Below, in pieces: positions 1 through 11,942 of a stretch of 64,000 nt of DNA (its first letter is position 1; every line of letters starts with the position of its first letter). Position numbers and translations under genes: made by a program. The notes beneath the pieces are model-generated. The model was not told the DNA's origin. It saw nothing but the letters and a program-made list of their open reading frames with translations, and did no database searches. Source of the DNA: Circinella umbellata (taxonomy: Eukaryota; Mucoromycota; Mucoromycetes; Mucorales; Lichtheimiaceae); NCBI GenBank assembly GCA_025093555.1, contig JAIWNF010000040.1:186001-250000 (forward strand). Reading direction: 5' to 3'.

Positions 1-1804
1 CCTGCAGTAGTCAGTGATTTGAAATCTTTACAACAAATTATTCAAACTAATTTAGCACGTGCAGAAAAAGATAATGATGTGATTTATTTAGAAGCAATAC
101 CTTCTCCTTCTGCATTACCTGCTATTCAAAAATCAGAAATGGTTAAACCTGTTGCACCACAAGAAATATCTGATCCAGTAGCATTAATGTTATCCAATGA
201 AAGAAGAGTAGATACACCTCCTCATCCAGTGATTGGATTACCATTATTTCAGAAATTGGTTCCATTTGCTGTACATCAAGCTGCAAGTGTTTATGTGGAT
301 CGAAAAGAAAGAGTTATTAAAGAAGATATTATTGCACGATTAGAAGAATTATCAGCAGTGTATCATAGGTATATATATATTCCAATATATATATGATTTT
401 TTGGTTTCCAAATTTCAAAAACATATCAAAGAGAAATGCCTTTTTATTATTATTAATATCCTTATTCTTGAAAAAAAAAAAGTTCAATACAATCACTGAA
501 TTTATCAGCAACATTAGCAGGATTTGAACAAACAGCTGGATTACCAGGACCATTACGTAATCAAGCATCTGAAGTACGAAATGAAGGTGGATCACAAGCT
601 CTTTATGATATGTGGGAGAAAGTTCAACAAGCATCCAGTAAGAATACAGGATTATTAGAAGATGCATTTAATGCATTAGATGAGGAACAAGAGAATGATG
701 AATCATATAGATCACAATATCGAGAACGTAAGTAAAGAAATGATTTGATTCGATAAACGCTCTCTTTACTTGTATATTTATTTATATTTAAACTATATTT
801 ATTTATAGAATGGAATCGTCCAGAATCTCATGCATTCACATCCCAATTAGTATCACAAGGTCAACAACATCGATCTACTTTAATGTCAGCACAAAAAGCG
901 GATCAAACTGTATTTGGAAAATTAGAAACATGGGCCAAAATTATTGATGTATTAGCTCTTCCAGAACAAGAATTAGAACAATCTGTTCCCGGTGCTAATA
1001 ATGATGATGAAGCTCAAAGTGGTAAAGAAGCCATTGAGCAATTACGAAATCTATTGGATGAAATGGATGATCATTTAATTGCAAGAAGACAAATTGCTGA
1101 CAGAGCAAGAAAATTATCCAATGCCGATGATATTTCTCCTGTATTATTAAAAAAGGCTGCACAAATTACAGCGAAATCACCCGTTGTCAAAATTGATCCG
1201 GCTCAATTTGAAGAATTATTTGTAGATGAATTACGTAAATATGATGATATATTAATGGAAATTGATCGACAAGATGAACGACAAGGACAAGTGTTGAGAG
1301 AAATGGCAAGAGTTCATCAAGAATATTCTAGATCAAGAGAAAGTGGATCTGCAACAGCAAAACGAGAACGAGCATTACAAAATTTGAGTCAAGCGTATTT
1401 GAAATTTAAGGAAATTAAAATGAATTTACAGGATGGATTAAAGGTATATATATGTAAACAAAGTGTGAAGAATGAATTAAAAGGATTATATAAGTGATAC
1501 TGATTTGATATGGATGTTAGTTTTATACGGATCATGCAAGAGGTTTAGTTACTTTACGTGAAAATTGTTTAAAATACTGTTATCATCGAAGTGCACAAGC
1601 AGATCAACTTGTAGAGTAAGTCATTGGAAATATATATCATAAGAAAGATGTTTTGATATACATATAATTAATTAAATGAATGGAACGTATAGACAATTAT
1701 CATTAGGATTTTCTAATATGTCTATTAATGGTCAACATCCAAGTCGAAATGATTCACAGCATTCATCTGATTCAGCTGACTGGGCTCAATGGAATAGAAG
1801 ATAA
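1..1804 (+). CDS. RIM20: pH-response regulator palA/Rim20-type BRO1/ALIX protein (3' part, 5' end outside window)
   Basis: The frame is open from base 1, so the start lies upstream. Exons by phase: 1-368, 483-727, 809-1443, 1521-1615, 1693-1804 (TAA), giving 484 residues of the C-terminal part. Seen: the end of a BRO1 domain (KDNDVIYLEAIPS) followed by the V-domain-like helical region (PLFQKLVPFAVHQAASVY, then GLPGPLRNQASEV), long charged helices, and a short tail ending in DWAQWNRR. Family knowledge: Bro1/ALIX proteins bind ESCRT-III Snf7; the palA/Rim20 branch works with the Rim13/palB protease to activate the ambient-pH factor Rim101/PacC. The spacing and the wording around PLFQKLVPFAVH and the AGLPGPL segment resemble palA more than Bro1. 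The alternative is Bro1 itself, which would carry a longer proline-rich tail; none is seen here. Confidence 0.83.
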
Positions 1805-3166
1805 ATTTATGATCATACTGTTTCAACAAACATCTTTTTGTAAAAAAAAAACATTGTCCTCTTATATATATATATAGCTATATCACATCTTCTTTTTAAT
1901 ATATCATCCATTCCAACAACATATACATATTTAAAAATGTTTTTTTTTTCTTTCGATAGATTCCCCGTAATATAATATAAGGGTTTTATAATAACAAGAT
2001 GATATACATATATAGCTGCTTTCATTCCTATTTGCCAGCAAGCTCATTATTTAATATTTACGGAATGCGTACTCGATTATTACGTAGATTATTACAACCA
2101 GATAAAAAAACAAAATTTAGTTGGGTCATAATAATTATATATAATTACAAATACAGAAATATGGGCGTCAAACCTGTTCACGAAACAAGGATACCTTTAG
2201 TAACGCAATTACTATTATTATTATTCGCATTTTTCTATCATACGGACAAAAACGAAATTTAACAATCTATTGTTTGTCCGAGGTATCTTGTCATGTATAT
2301 AGACAAGGTTGATTAAATAAAATAATTTTTTTTTAATAAGTAAACATTTCTTTTTCATGATAAAAGTAATAAAGAGAAGGGATATAGTTTTTTTTTTGTT
2401 GTATCTACAGGGGCAGGTGATGTATTTAATACATCATGGTGCGTTTTTGTTTATCTGAAGCAACAAAAAATGCAGGTTAAAATTCTTTCTTTTAATTCGG
2501 TCATCACAAGGTTAGCATTAAGCTTATCAGAGGCTACTTGAAGTATTGGTGTTGTCATACGTATATTATTGAGTAACAAGCATAATATTGAAAATTACAT
2601 TACTATTTACGGCTACATTCACTCTCAGTCACTAACAAGATCGCCATACGCACGGGCCTCCTTCAAAGGTACTATGGAAAAAATTGGTTACAAAAACCTT
2701 TCAAAACCATGGTAACCTACTAAAACAATACTTTATTTAAAACAAAATTGGTTTACAAAACTGTTAATAAACAGCAGTTATTTTTATATTAACTATTACT
2801 TTGGCAACTAATTGTCTGTAGCATTATTTTTGACAGTTTCAAGTTTTTAGCTAATTAAATCTTTTAAAGACACGCAATTACATTACCCTCAATGGTCAAT
2901 TCTTTGACTTTGATCGCAAAAAACTACACATATACTGTATGGGTTATTTTTTAAAAAAAAAATTCAAATAATTGATTTTATTACTTTTATTTATGATTTT
3001 GTACATAGAAATAAATCCCATCAATGAATTTTGACAGTGTAGTTATGAAGGCGGGGTTCTTATAGGGTAGCAACGCTTTACTTTTCAAGTTTTATGCTTC
3101 ATGCCCCCCATTTTCTTCTTCCCATTACTTTCTACTTTTTTTATTTCGTGCTAATCAGTCTTTCTT

Positions 3167-3198
<32 letters not shown>

Positions 3199-3640
3199 GA
3201 AATGAAGAACGCGCATTTATTTTTTATGGGGTTTATCTATGGTAACAAAAGAAAGATTATTTCTTTTACTTCTTTTTCCTTGACAACCCTTTTTCCCTCT
3301 CTCCTTCTTTATTTTGTTTCTAACTTGATTTTCATTTACTGTACTATAGTGACAGAGTACGTTTTGTTTCTTTCAAGTCATTGCTTTTCACATTTCTTGA
3401 TTCCTAACTCCATTTTCTGTCAAAATATCTATAAAAAGCCCTGGGACCCATTGTTGTTAAATCACTGTACATAAACACATGACAACGACATATGCATTGT
3501 AGCATGCTTGTGTTTGTGTGCGTGGATGGGGTTAAATGAGAAAGGAGAGAAAGGAAAAGAAAGGAAGTTGTATAAATTAAACTCTGTTCTTTATATGTAT
3601 ATATAGCTTAAACGAACTGGCTGGGAGTTGGGGCGGGTGT
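1805..3640. other. intergenic, AT-rich, no gene seen
   Basis: Between the Rim20-type gene and the repeat arrays there is no supportable coding sequence. It holds poly-T runs (about 3174-3198), a palindrome gatgtatttaatacatc near 2418-2434, and an imperfect direct repeat aaattggtt(t)acaaaa at about 2677 and 2744. Short ORFs here are T-rich low-complexity reading frames. Confidence 0.6.
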
Positions 3641-3644
3641 GGGA

Positions 3645-3990
3645 CAAAAAGGTACGCCGTCGTATTGTTGAAAAGCATATTTATATTACCATACGCCTTT
3701 AGGCCAGAGTTGAATTATAGGTCCATCAAGCGGTTTCTTTGGCGTCTTCTCGGTGAAGGTCTTAAAGGTACGTGATGCTGTTTATAAAAATATATTTATA
3801 TTATGATACTACACATGTCTTTTGGGCCAGAGTAGGATTATAGATCTATCAAGTGGATGCTTTACCGCCTCTTCGGTAAAGTTCTTAAAGGTAAGTAGTA
3901 TTATTGAAAGAATGGTATTATTGTTTCACGCCTTTGGGCCAAAGTTGGATTGTAGGACCATCAGGAGGAATGGGTACTGCCTGTCCGGTA
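3645..3990. repeat. degenerate tandem repeat, about 118-bp unit, three copies
   Basis: Three diverged copies are marked by the block ggccagagt/ggccaaagt followed by tggattatag-like sequence, 'ccatcaa' and a later 'aaagttct': the ggcc marks lie near 3702, 3825 and 3937 (spacing about 123 and 112). The middle copy contains a hairpin with arms ctttaccg and cggtaaag; the others keep only weaker versions. There is no coding signal. Confidence 0.65.
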
Positions 3991-4029
3991 TAAAGTTCTG
4001 GCAAGCTCGACTGGGACGATTTCCCAGAG

Positions 4030-4555
4030 AACTTTTGAATTTTTTGGCCTTGTGTTTACCGAGTACTATTGCATGCCCACTTGGTGCGTTCTAGGTAGCG
4101 AGGTAACAAAGTGCTATCGATATTGCTTTTGTGCCCACTGATAGTTTCTTTAGGGACGGATCAACCCTGCTTGGCGTGGCAAAACTGAGCCTTCCGAACA
4201 CCCGGCCACTACTTTTTCAGTCTTGTGATTTACCGAGTGCTAATGATGGCCGTTTAGTGCGCTATAGGTAACAAGGCAACAAAGTGCTATCGAAATTGCT
4301 TCCGTGCCCACTGATAGTACTTTAGGGAACAAATCGACTTTGCCCGAGGGCATAACTGAGTATTCCCGACCCAGCCACTACTTTGAAGTCTTGTGAAGAC
4401 CAAGTACTAATCCATGGCCACTTAGTACGTTATAGGTAAAGGCAACAAGAAGTGCTATCGAAATTGCTTCCGTGCCCACTGATAGTACTTCAAGAAACAA
4501 TCGATTTTGTCCCAGGGCGAAATTGAGAGTTTCTACCAAGGCCAGTAATTTTTTG
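4030..4555. repeat. degenerate tandem repeat, about 170-bp unit, three copies
   Basis: Three copies are marked by gtgctatcga near 4111, 4284 and 4452 (spacing 173 and 168), each followed by attgctt(c/t)(c/t)gtgcccactgatagt and later a cactt(a/g)gt(a/g)cgtt-like block. Copy 2 contains the stem tgcccgagggca. The segment is noticeably less AT-rich than its surroundings. No coding frame persists across the copies, so this looks like a local satellite or the relic of an element. Confidence 0.7.
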
Positions 4556-5898
4556 AGAGAAATCGAGGGTCACTTTTGTGACATCTCTTTATGATCTCCC
4601 TCGGAAATATTACTCTTTTTTGAGTGATGGCCAAGATATAATTTCTTATAAACATGTATATTCTTTATTATATTATTTGTTATTATGTTATATTCTATAT
4701 AATATTTATTCTAATTATTTTATTTTCTTAATCTTGTACTGTGTTATTCTATTCATCACATAAATGAAATATATTAGTGGTGAAGAAATCATCACCTTAA
4801 AGCCAAAAAAGTATAAATCTTTCCATGATATATAGAATCTATAAAAGAAGCTGATTTAGTACGTATTATTCTTGCCAAATTCGTTACGTAATTATGACAA
4901 TCATTCTAATGAAACTGCTACGTATCTTATACACAAATCTAATTATTACGTTCAGCTTGACATCATACTAGCGACGTGTTCAGCCCAACAAAAGTACTTT
5001 TTTATTACTACTGTAACTTTTTATACTGAATGGAGTTGCCATCAATCAATAACAGTGTTTATGGATGCATAAGTAAACTCAATTATTTGATTTGTCATGT
5101 AATTTTTAAAAGTTGGATTAGTTGATTCCTTATTATAATATTAAAATAAATATAAAAATTATTTGAAGCAAAACAAAAGCGTTGTTTTTTATTAACGTTA
5201 GTGTATGTCAGAAAATATTATTTACGCAAAGATCCATTTGTAGAACAAGATAGTAAGACAGGATCGCTGACCAAACACAGTGGAATAAAAGCAAACTTAG
5301 CCATGGGAGGATGGCAAGACTGCAGGATGGCACGACTTTTAGTACCTGTCTTCTCATCCAGCTTTTTTGAAATTAAACTTTTTAAGTTTGGGAAAAATAA
5401 TCTTAACTATCTGAGTCAGAAAATAAAAGCTCGGTAATAATATTTACCTTCTAGCAATTTCATCCATCTTGTCTGTTTATTTTGTAAAAGTTTAATGCGT
5501 ACGTATATAATTAAATACACTGAATATATAACTTTCTTTTCAAATATACGTCAAAAGCTATCTGACTTGGTTATTTTAATAAAAAAAAATGATTGATGTT
5601 ATTCAATTTTAATCGTTAAAAGCATGAATAATTGCTTATATACCGTGCGAGTTTTTTTTTTTTTTTTCACCTTGTTTTTCTTGTATAGACTTTTCTATTA
5701 TTCTCTTTTAGAAAAGATTATCTTCACCGAGTCAAATACTGTTTAAGGTCTTTTTTTTTTTCACTCGGCCGTTGCCGCGGAGGAACAAAAAGACATTAAA
5801 ATATATATTATCTATTATAACGACCTTAAAAACGTTCTCTTCTTTATAACTTTCTTTTTATTTTCTCCACCAAAAAGATTTTATTAGATATAAAAAAA
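4556..5898. other. intergenic and promoter region of the first amidohydrolase
   Basis: No gene is supported. The section 5200-5440 has a short open frame on the + strand without recognisable motifs. From about 5640 the sequence becomes pyrimidine-rich and carries CACCGAGT at 5725-5732 and the opposite-strand form actcgg near 5762, before the ATG at 5899. Confidence 0.55.
5725..5732. promoter_or_regulatory. CACCGAGT motif shared by both amidohydrolase promoters (copy A)
   Basis: CACCGAGT lies 174 bp upstream of the ATG at 5899. The same octamer is found 160 bp upstream of the paralogue (9311-9318). The regulator is unknown; the conservation may be inherited from the duplication. Confidence 0.4.
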
Positions 5899-8138
5899 AT
5901 GACCACTGATACAAATACCGATGTAAGTAATGTAAAGAGAAAACCATATAGATATAGCATCGATACATGACAAAAACTATGAAGTGTATCAAAAGATGTT
6001 GACTAAAGTATATATGTATATTTATCAAATTATTTATTTTAGAAAATAACTGAGGCAAAAAGCGTCGTTTATGCCGAAATTGATCGTATCTCTACTGAAT
6101 TAAGAGACCTTAGTATTGATGTAAGTTATACCTTTTGTTGTTCCTCTTTCTCTCTCTTCTCTTCTTCTATTTTTTCAAAAAAAAAATTACTATCTATGTT
6201 TAATTGATGATTATCATTAAAAAAAAGTTAAGTTCTATTCAAAACCGAATCAACTTTTATAAACCAAAAAAAAAAAAAAAAAAAACTAATAACTACCATA
6301 TTATAGTTACACAAAAATCCTGAAGTTGGTATGCAAGAAGATCATGCTCATGAAATTTTAACAAACTATTTGGAAAAAAATGGATTTACTGTTACTCGTC
6401 ATGCATTTGATATGAAAACAGCATTTATGGCAAAATATACAAATGGGTCTGGAATTCGTGTAGGTTTTTGTTCTGAATACGATGCTCTTCCAAGTCTTGG
6501 TCATGCTTGTGGACATAATTTAATTGCTGGTAATATATATATATATATATATATATACAGAGGAAATAGTATCATGACAATTTACTTTTTATTTTGTCTA
6601 AACGTTCTTCTATCTATTTCTTTTTAATATATAATATAGTGACTGGTGTTGCTAATGCTATGGCTATGAAAGCATTATTGGAAAAAGGAATTGCATCTGG
6701 AACAGTTGTGTTATTTGGTACACCAAGTGAAGGTAAATAAATAGCACATTTTTCACTTTAACTATACAGAATTAAAAAAAAAAAAAAAACTTCAAAATAT
6801 AAACAATTATAAATATTTTTTTTTCAATAGAACCATTGAATGGTAAAATCTATATGGCTAAAAAAAGAGCATTTCAAGATCATGTCGATGTATGTAGTAT
6901 GCTTCATCCTAATCATGGAAATATGACCTATTGGTCTGGAACAGCTATTCAAGATGTTAAAGTTGAATTTATTGGAAAGGTATAATAATAGATTGTTTTT
7001 TTGTAACATTATAGAAACATGATTTTAATTAAAGACTACGTAATATATATGTATATAGCCCAGTCATGCAGGTGGTGCTCCTTGGCAAGGTATGTTTTAC
7101 AGGGCGGTTTGCTTTTGTTTTAGATATGAAGTTAAGGAATAAATGATAAGCCTATTAATTAACATGAACATGAAACTATGTACTATACCATTTATCATTT
7201 ATAGGTGTAAACGCACTTGACGCAGTAAGTAGATCGAGATTATTTAATTTTATATGTCCAGCATGGAAAAAAAGATGATTTCAAGCTAAATTTCTTCATC
7301 TTATGTAGGTATGTCAAGCTTGGGTCAGTATTGGTTTACTTCGTCAACAATTATTAGGTACTGACAGAGTTCATGGTATTATTACGGATGGTGGTAAAGC
7401 AGTAAGTTTAATAATCAAACAAACAAGAGGAAGAAAAACAATTAAAAATAGAAGTAAAGAAACTAAATGATGTTTTATATATATATATATATAATGTAGC
7501 CAAATATTATTCCAGATCGAACAGCAGCATATCTTTATGTTCGAGCGACAAGTACTGACCGAGTTGAACAACTGATGGTAAAAGTTGAAAACTGCTTCAA
7601 AGCAGCAGCCTTGGCTACTGGATGTACAGTTGAAATGAAATGGCGTGATGCTGGCATGTGTAAAAGTAAGTATGGCTGTTTTTTTTAATATACAATTAAA
7701 TTATTATACACGGTAATAACTTATAACAACAACAAACATGATGCTATAAACTAACAACTACCTATTATAGATGTTACACAAAATTCCATTATGGCAGAAA
7801 CATATACACGCTATTATAATGAATTTGGTAGAGCCGAACCCATTGCTTCCCGTCAAGAACAAGAAGCTCTTCAATTAGGTGGTTCCACAGATTTTGGAAA
7901 TGTATCAGTATTAGTTCCTTCACTACATCCATTTTTTGCTGTTCCAACAGATTCATTTCCTCATACCCATGAATTTGCAAAAGTTGTAGGAACAGTTGAA
8001 GCACATGAAGATGCTATCATTGCTAGTAAAAGTTTAGCAATGGTAGGTACTCACATGTTCCTTGAAAAAGGATTTTTTGAAAAAGCATATGAAGAGTTTG
8101 AAAATGTTTTACCAAAAGAAAAGAGAATTCAAGAATAA
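5899..8138 (+). CDS. M20-family amidohydrolase / PM20D2-like peptidase, paralogue A
   Basis: Ten exons: 5899-5922, 6043-6120, 6307-6529, 6640-6732, 6831-6979, 7059-7089, 7205-7224, 7309-7401, 7500-7665, 7771-8138; 414 residues. Seen: LHKNPEVG (M20D-type first metal segment), GFCSEYDALPSLGHACGHN (metal-binding core), VLFGTPSEG (segment carrying the catalytic Glu), SMLHP and PSHAGGAPW of the lid domain, and GSTDFGNVS near the C-terminus (the usual last metal-site region). Family knowledge: these zinc enzymes hydrolyse amide bonds of N-acyl amino acids or unusual dipeptides such as beta-alanyl-lysine in PM20D2; the exact substrate cannot be read here. No signal peptide is visible, so it is probably cytosolic. 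It is the tandem partner of the gene at 9471-11700 and shares its intron positions. Confidence 0.92.
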
Positions 8139-9470
8139 TTAGAGTTTATTGTAGTAAATGGTTTTATGTGTGTATAATTGTGGGTATTATATAGATTATC
8201 TCGTCCCCTTTTTATTATTATATTATTGCAAACTACTTTTTTTAATAAAAAAAAAACATTGCTAAAAAATTACTGGATCTGTTTAAAATGGATATACTCT
8301 CTTGGTGGTGCTGGGCTGGATTGTGAAATACTAGTTATCCAATTCATTTATATAATACATAGTCGTAAAAGAAAGTAGCGTAATTAAAGTATTAGACAAG
8401 ACATGTATATAGGATTACTGTAATCTATCAAAGTACAATAGTTTTTGTTTTTTTTTTTTTTTGAAAACCGAGAAAAGGTTTCGGGACCAACCGAAATTAT
8501 ATAGAAGAATAAGATTCTCTCAGACGGGGGCTAATCATTACAAATAAAATAATTCACATATTGAAAATAAATATATTTAAAATATAAGAGATATTGTATA
8601 TTATACACTTAAAGGTATCTCCCTTATTTTTATTTTCCTTGAGTAAACTTTAATCAGAATTAACAAGCTGTCAGTTTAAAAAAATATGGGGATCGATGGT
8701 AATTTGGTTAATTCAGGATAAACTATCAAGAGCTATTGTGATACAAATAATACTGTAACTCTAATTACATGATCCAAAGAATCATTTTATTGCCAGCTTT
8801 AATAATATGCTATATATTTATTTTACTTGTAAACATTTTAGACTATATATTTGTCAAGATATTATTTGTTTGCTAAGTAGCAAGTGTCCATATATAGTAA
8901 TATATATGTATGAAATGAAAATCTAGTAAATCCGAAACAAAACAACTCTTTGATCCTGCTAAACTTTCCCACCATCCAAACAATCCTGTGAGAGACCAGG
9001 ATTTTAACTCGGTAGCACGAAAAGTTCAAAGACATTCATAGTTACACTACGTATGACTTGAAACGAAAATACGTAAAAATAAAACTATTATATAACAGCA
9101 AAGATTAATCTTTCTGTAAACAATAGTTAATAACCTATTACTGTAAATTTCTGGTTTTGAAAATTACTCCATCTTACAAAATAATGCTGAAGTATTCTAG
9201 AAAAGAAAAACTTACAGCTTGCGAGTTTCTATTTCTAAAGTTGCCAATTTTCCATTTTTTAGAAAAACCCCTTAACCTTTTTCTTTTATTAACTTTTTGT
9301 TTCTTATCTCCACCGAGTAAAAAAAAAACGGATATACATTCTTCTCTTGGTATTTTTCCGAGTGCTCGGGTAGAGGAATACTTTATTTTTATATGAAACA
9401 TTTTTCTTTTCTTTTTTCATTTCTCTCTGTTTCCCTACCTTGTTTTTAAATAATTAAATATAACAAAAAA
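8139..9470. other. intergenic between the two amidohydrolases, with promoter of paralogue B
   Basis: No coding sequence. It contains two small hairpins: ttcgg...ccgaa near 8480-8500 and aatcctg...caggatt at 8982-9003. The last 200 bp are pyrimidine-rich and hold CACCGAGT at 9311-9318 and ccgagtgctcgg near 9358. Confidence 0.55.
9311..9318. promoter_or_regulatory. CACCGAGT motif shared by both amidohydrolase promoters (copy B)
   Basis: This is the same octamer as at 5725-5732, 160 bp upstream of the ATG at 9471. A related ccgagt lies 40 bp nearer the gene. Confidence 0.4.
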
Positions 9471-11700
9471 ATGGCTACTACTGAAGAAACTAATGTGAGT
9501 TGCTTAGTTGCTTGTGAAAAGTTATTTCCTATAATTATACGTAGCATATATATAGATATATATATTACATGACATTAATTTATAAATATATAGACCCTTA
9601 TTAACGAAGCTCAAAATGTGATTTATGCAGAAATTGATCGTATCACACCTGAATTACGAGAGCTTAGTTTAGATGTAACGTATATATAAAAAATAAACAT
9701 AAACATAAACATAATACAAACAGTTAATAATAATCACCAAACATATTATACTATATAACAGATGCATAAACATCCTGAACTTGGATTGGAAGAGCATCAT
9801 GCACATGAAATTTTGACAAACTATTTAGAAAAGAATGGCTTTGAAGTGACACGTGGTGCTTTTGATATTGAAACTGCATTTATGGCAAAATATACCAAAG
9901 GATCAGGATTACGTGTAGGTTTTTGTTCTGAATATGATGCTCTTCCAGGCATTGGTCATGCTTGTGGTCATAACCTTATTGCTGGTAATATAAAAGAAGC
10001 AAATAATAAAAAAAGTTCATTCTATATATTATCATTGTCATGTAACTTATTTTGGTCTAAACATTCTTCTATCCGTTTCTTTTTAATATATAATATAGTG
10101 ACAGGTATTGCTAATGCTATGGCTATGAAGGCATTATTAGAAAAAGGAATTGCATCCGGAACTGTTGTATTATTTGGTACACCAAATGAAGGTAAATAAA
10201 TATACATAAATGAATAGGTATCGGAAAACATAATTATATGGATAATAATAACAATTTCCATTAATTTAGAAAGATTGGAAGGCAAAATTTTAATGGCACA
10301 AAAAGGAGCATTTCAAGATAATGTTGATGTTTGTAGTATGCTTCACCCTGGACCTTCTAATATGAATTATTGGGGAGCTACCGCTTGTAATTATGCAACT
10401 ATTGAATATCGAGGAAAGGTAATAATTCAATTTCTTTTTCTCTCTTTTTGTTCTATATATATAAAAATATAAAATTAAAATAAAATTGAATCGTCTATAA
10501 TATATATGTTAATGGTTTAGCCTAGTCATGCTGGTGGTTCACCTTGGAGTGGTAAGTTTTAATATCAAGTTTTTTTTTCTTACTTTACATGTTAATATAA
10601 CACCACTATTATATATAGTTATATAAGAACATATGTAAGAATAACAAAAATTATTAACTATAAGAGAGGACAATCATGTCTCATACCATGATATTTATTA
10701 CGTGTAGGTGTAAACGCGCTTGATGCGGTAAGTGAGGAGGGGGGAGGTGAAGCCAAATGATAATAATATATATATGTCATCATAAAAATTCTTTTAACTG
10801 ATTTTTTTTTGCATAATTATATAAAATTAAACATCTGTAGGTATGTCAAGCTTGGGTAAGCATTGGTTTACTTCGTCAACAATTACTGGGTACCGACAGA
10901 ATTCATGGTGTCATTACGGATGGTGGTAAAGCTGTAAGTTTATTATAGTTGATCAAATAGAAAATAAAATAAAACAAAGAGGGAGGAGAGGTTCAAAAAC
11001 TGATAAAAAGATATACATACATATTACACACTAGCCAAATATCATTCCTGATTATACATCAGCGTCACTTGGTGTTCGTGCAAAGACTACTGCACGAGTT
11101 GAAGAACTAATGACCAAGGTTAATAATTGTTTTAATGCAGCAGCTTTGGCTACTGGTTGTACAGTTAATATTAAATGGCGTGATGTTGGTATATGTAAAA
11201 GTATGTATTAAACTTCACCTATTCTAGCTTTTATTTTATTTTGCTACTTAAATGATATTAATAATATTAATATTAGATGTTATTCAAAATTCGGTCTTGG
11301 CTGAATTGTATGCAAAGTATTATAAAGAAAATACGGGTAACGATCTTCCAACTCGTGCCGAACAAGAAGCACAAGAAGTAGGTGCATCCACTGACTTTGG
11401 CAATGTATCAGCATTAGGTTCGTATAAACAAACATAAGAAGAGTAATAATAACAAGTTATTAACATTATAAATTTTATATAGTTCCTGGACTTCACCCTT
11501 TGTTTGAAATCTACACCAATGAATTCCCACATAATCAAGGATTTGCTAAAGCAGCTGAGACTCCAAAGGCTCACGATGGAGCTATGATTGCTAGTAAAAG
11601 TTTGGCTATGGTAGGAGCTCATTTGTTCCTGGAAAAGGGATTCTTTGAGAATGCTTATCATGAATATGATACTAATGTACCAAAAGAACAAAGAAATTAA
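9471..11700 (+). CDS. M20-family amidohydrolase / PM20D2-like peptidase, paralogue B
   Basis: Eleven exons: 9471-9494, 9594-9674, 9762-9984, 10099-10191, 10270-10418, 10521-10551, 10708-10727, 10841-10933, 11035-11200, 11277-11417, 11483-11700; 412 residues. Motifs match paralogue A: MHKHPELG, GFCSEYDALPGIGHACGHN, LFGTPNEG, CSMLHPGPSN, PSHAGGSPW, GASTDFGNVS. Nine introns are at identical positions to paralogue A. A tenth (11418-11482, donor GTTCGT) is present only here and splits the sequence after GNVSAL. Substrate and location are as uncertain as for A. The strong identity and order imply a local tandem duplication. Confidence 0.92.
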
Positions 11701-11735
11701 TGATATTCTTGTCTCTTTCTCTCTTTCACACACCT

Positions 11736-11770
<35 letters not shown>

Positions 11771-11942
11771 CACTTAATCTTCTTCCTTTATTGATAACAC
11801 TTTGTATTAAACAATATAATAAACTATACATACTTATCTATTTTCAACCATAATGCCAAAAAAAAATAAAAATAAAATTAATTTCAGGGGCGACAAACAA
11901 CTCTTTTTCTCACTAGCCTATAACATTTCTTAAACCATCTTA

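Noticed and set aside
3094..3474. 126-codon ORF with Phe/Leu/Ser-rich product
   Set aside because: Driven by T-rich low complexity with a poly-T run; no splice structure or motif.
3822..4094. 90-codon ORF across the repeat arrays
   Set aside because: The frame is not kept in the other repeat copies, so the repeat and not coding explains it.
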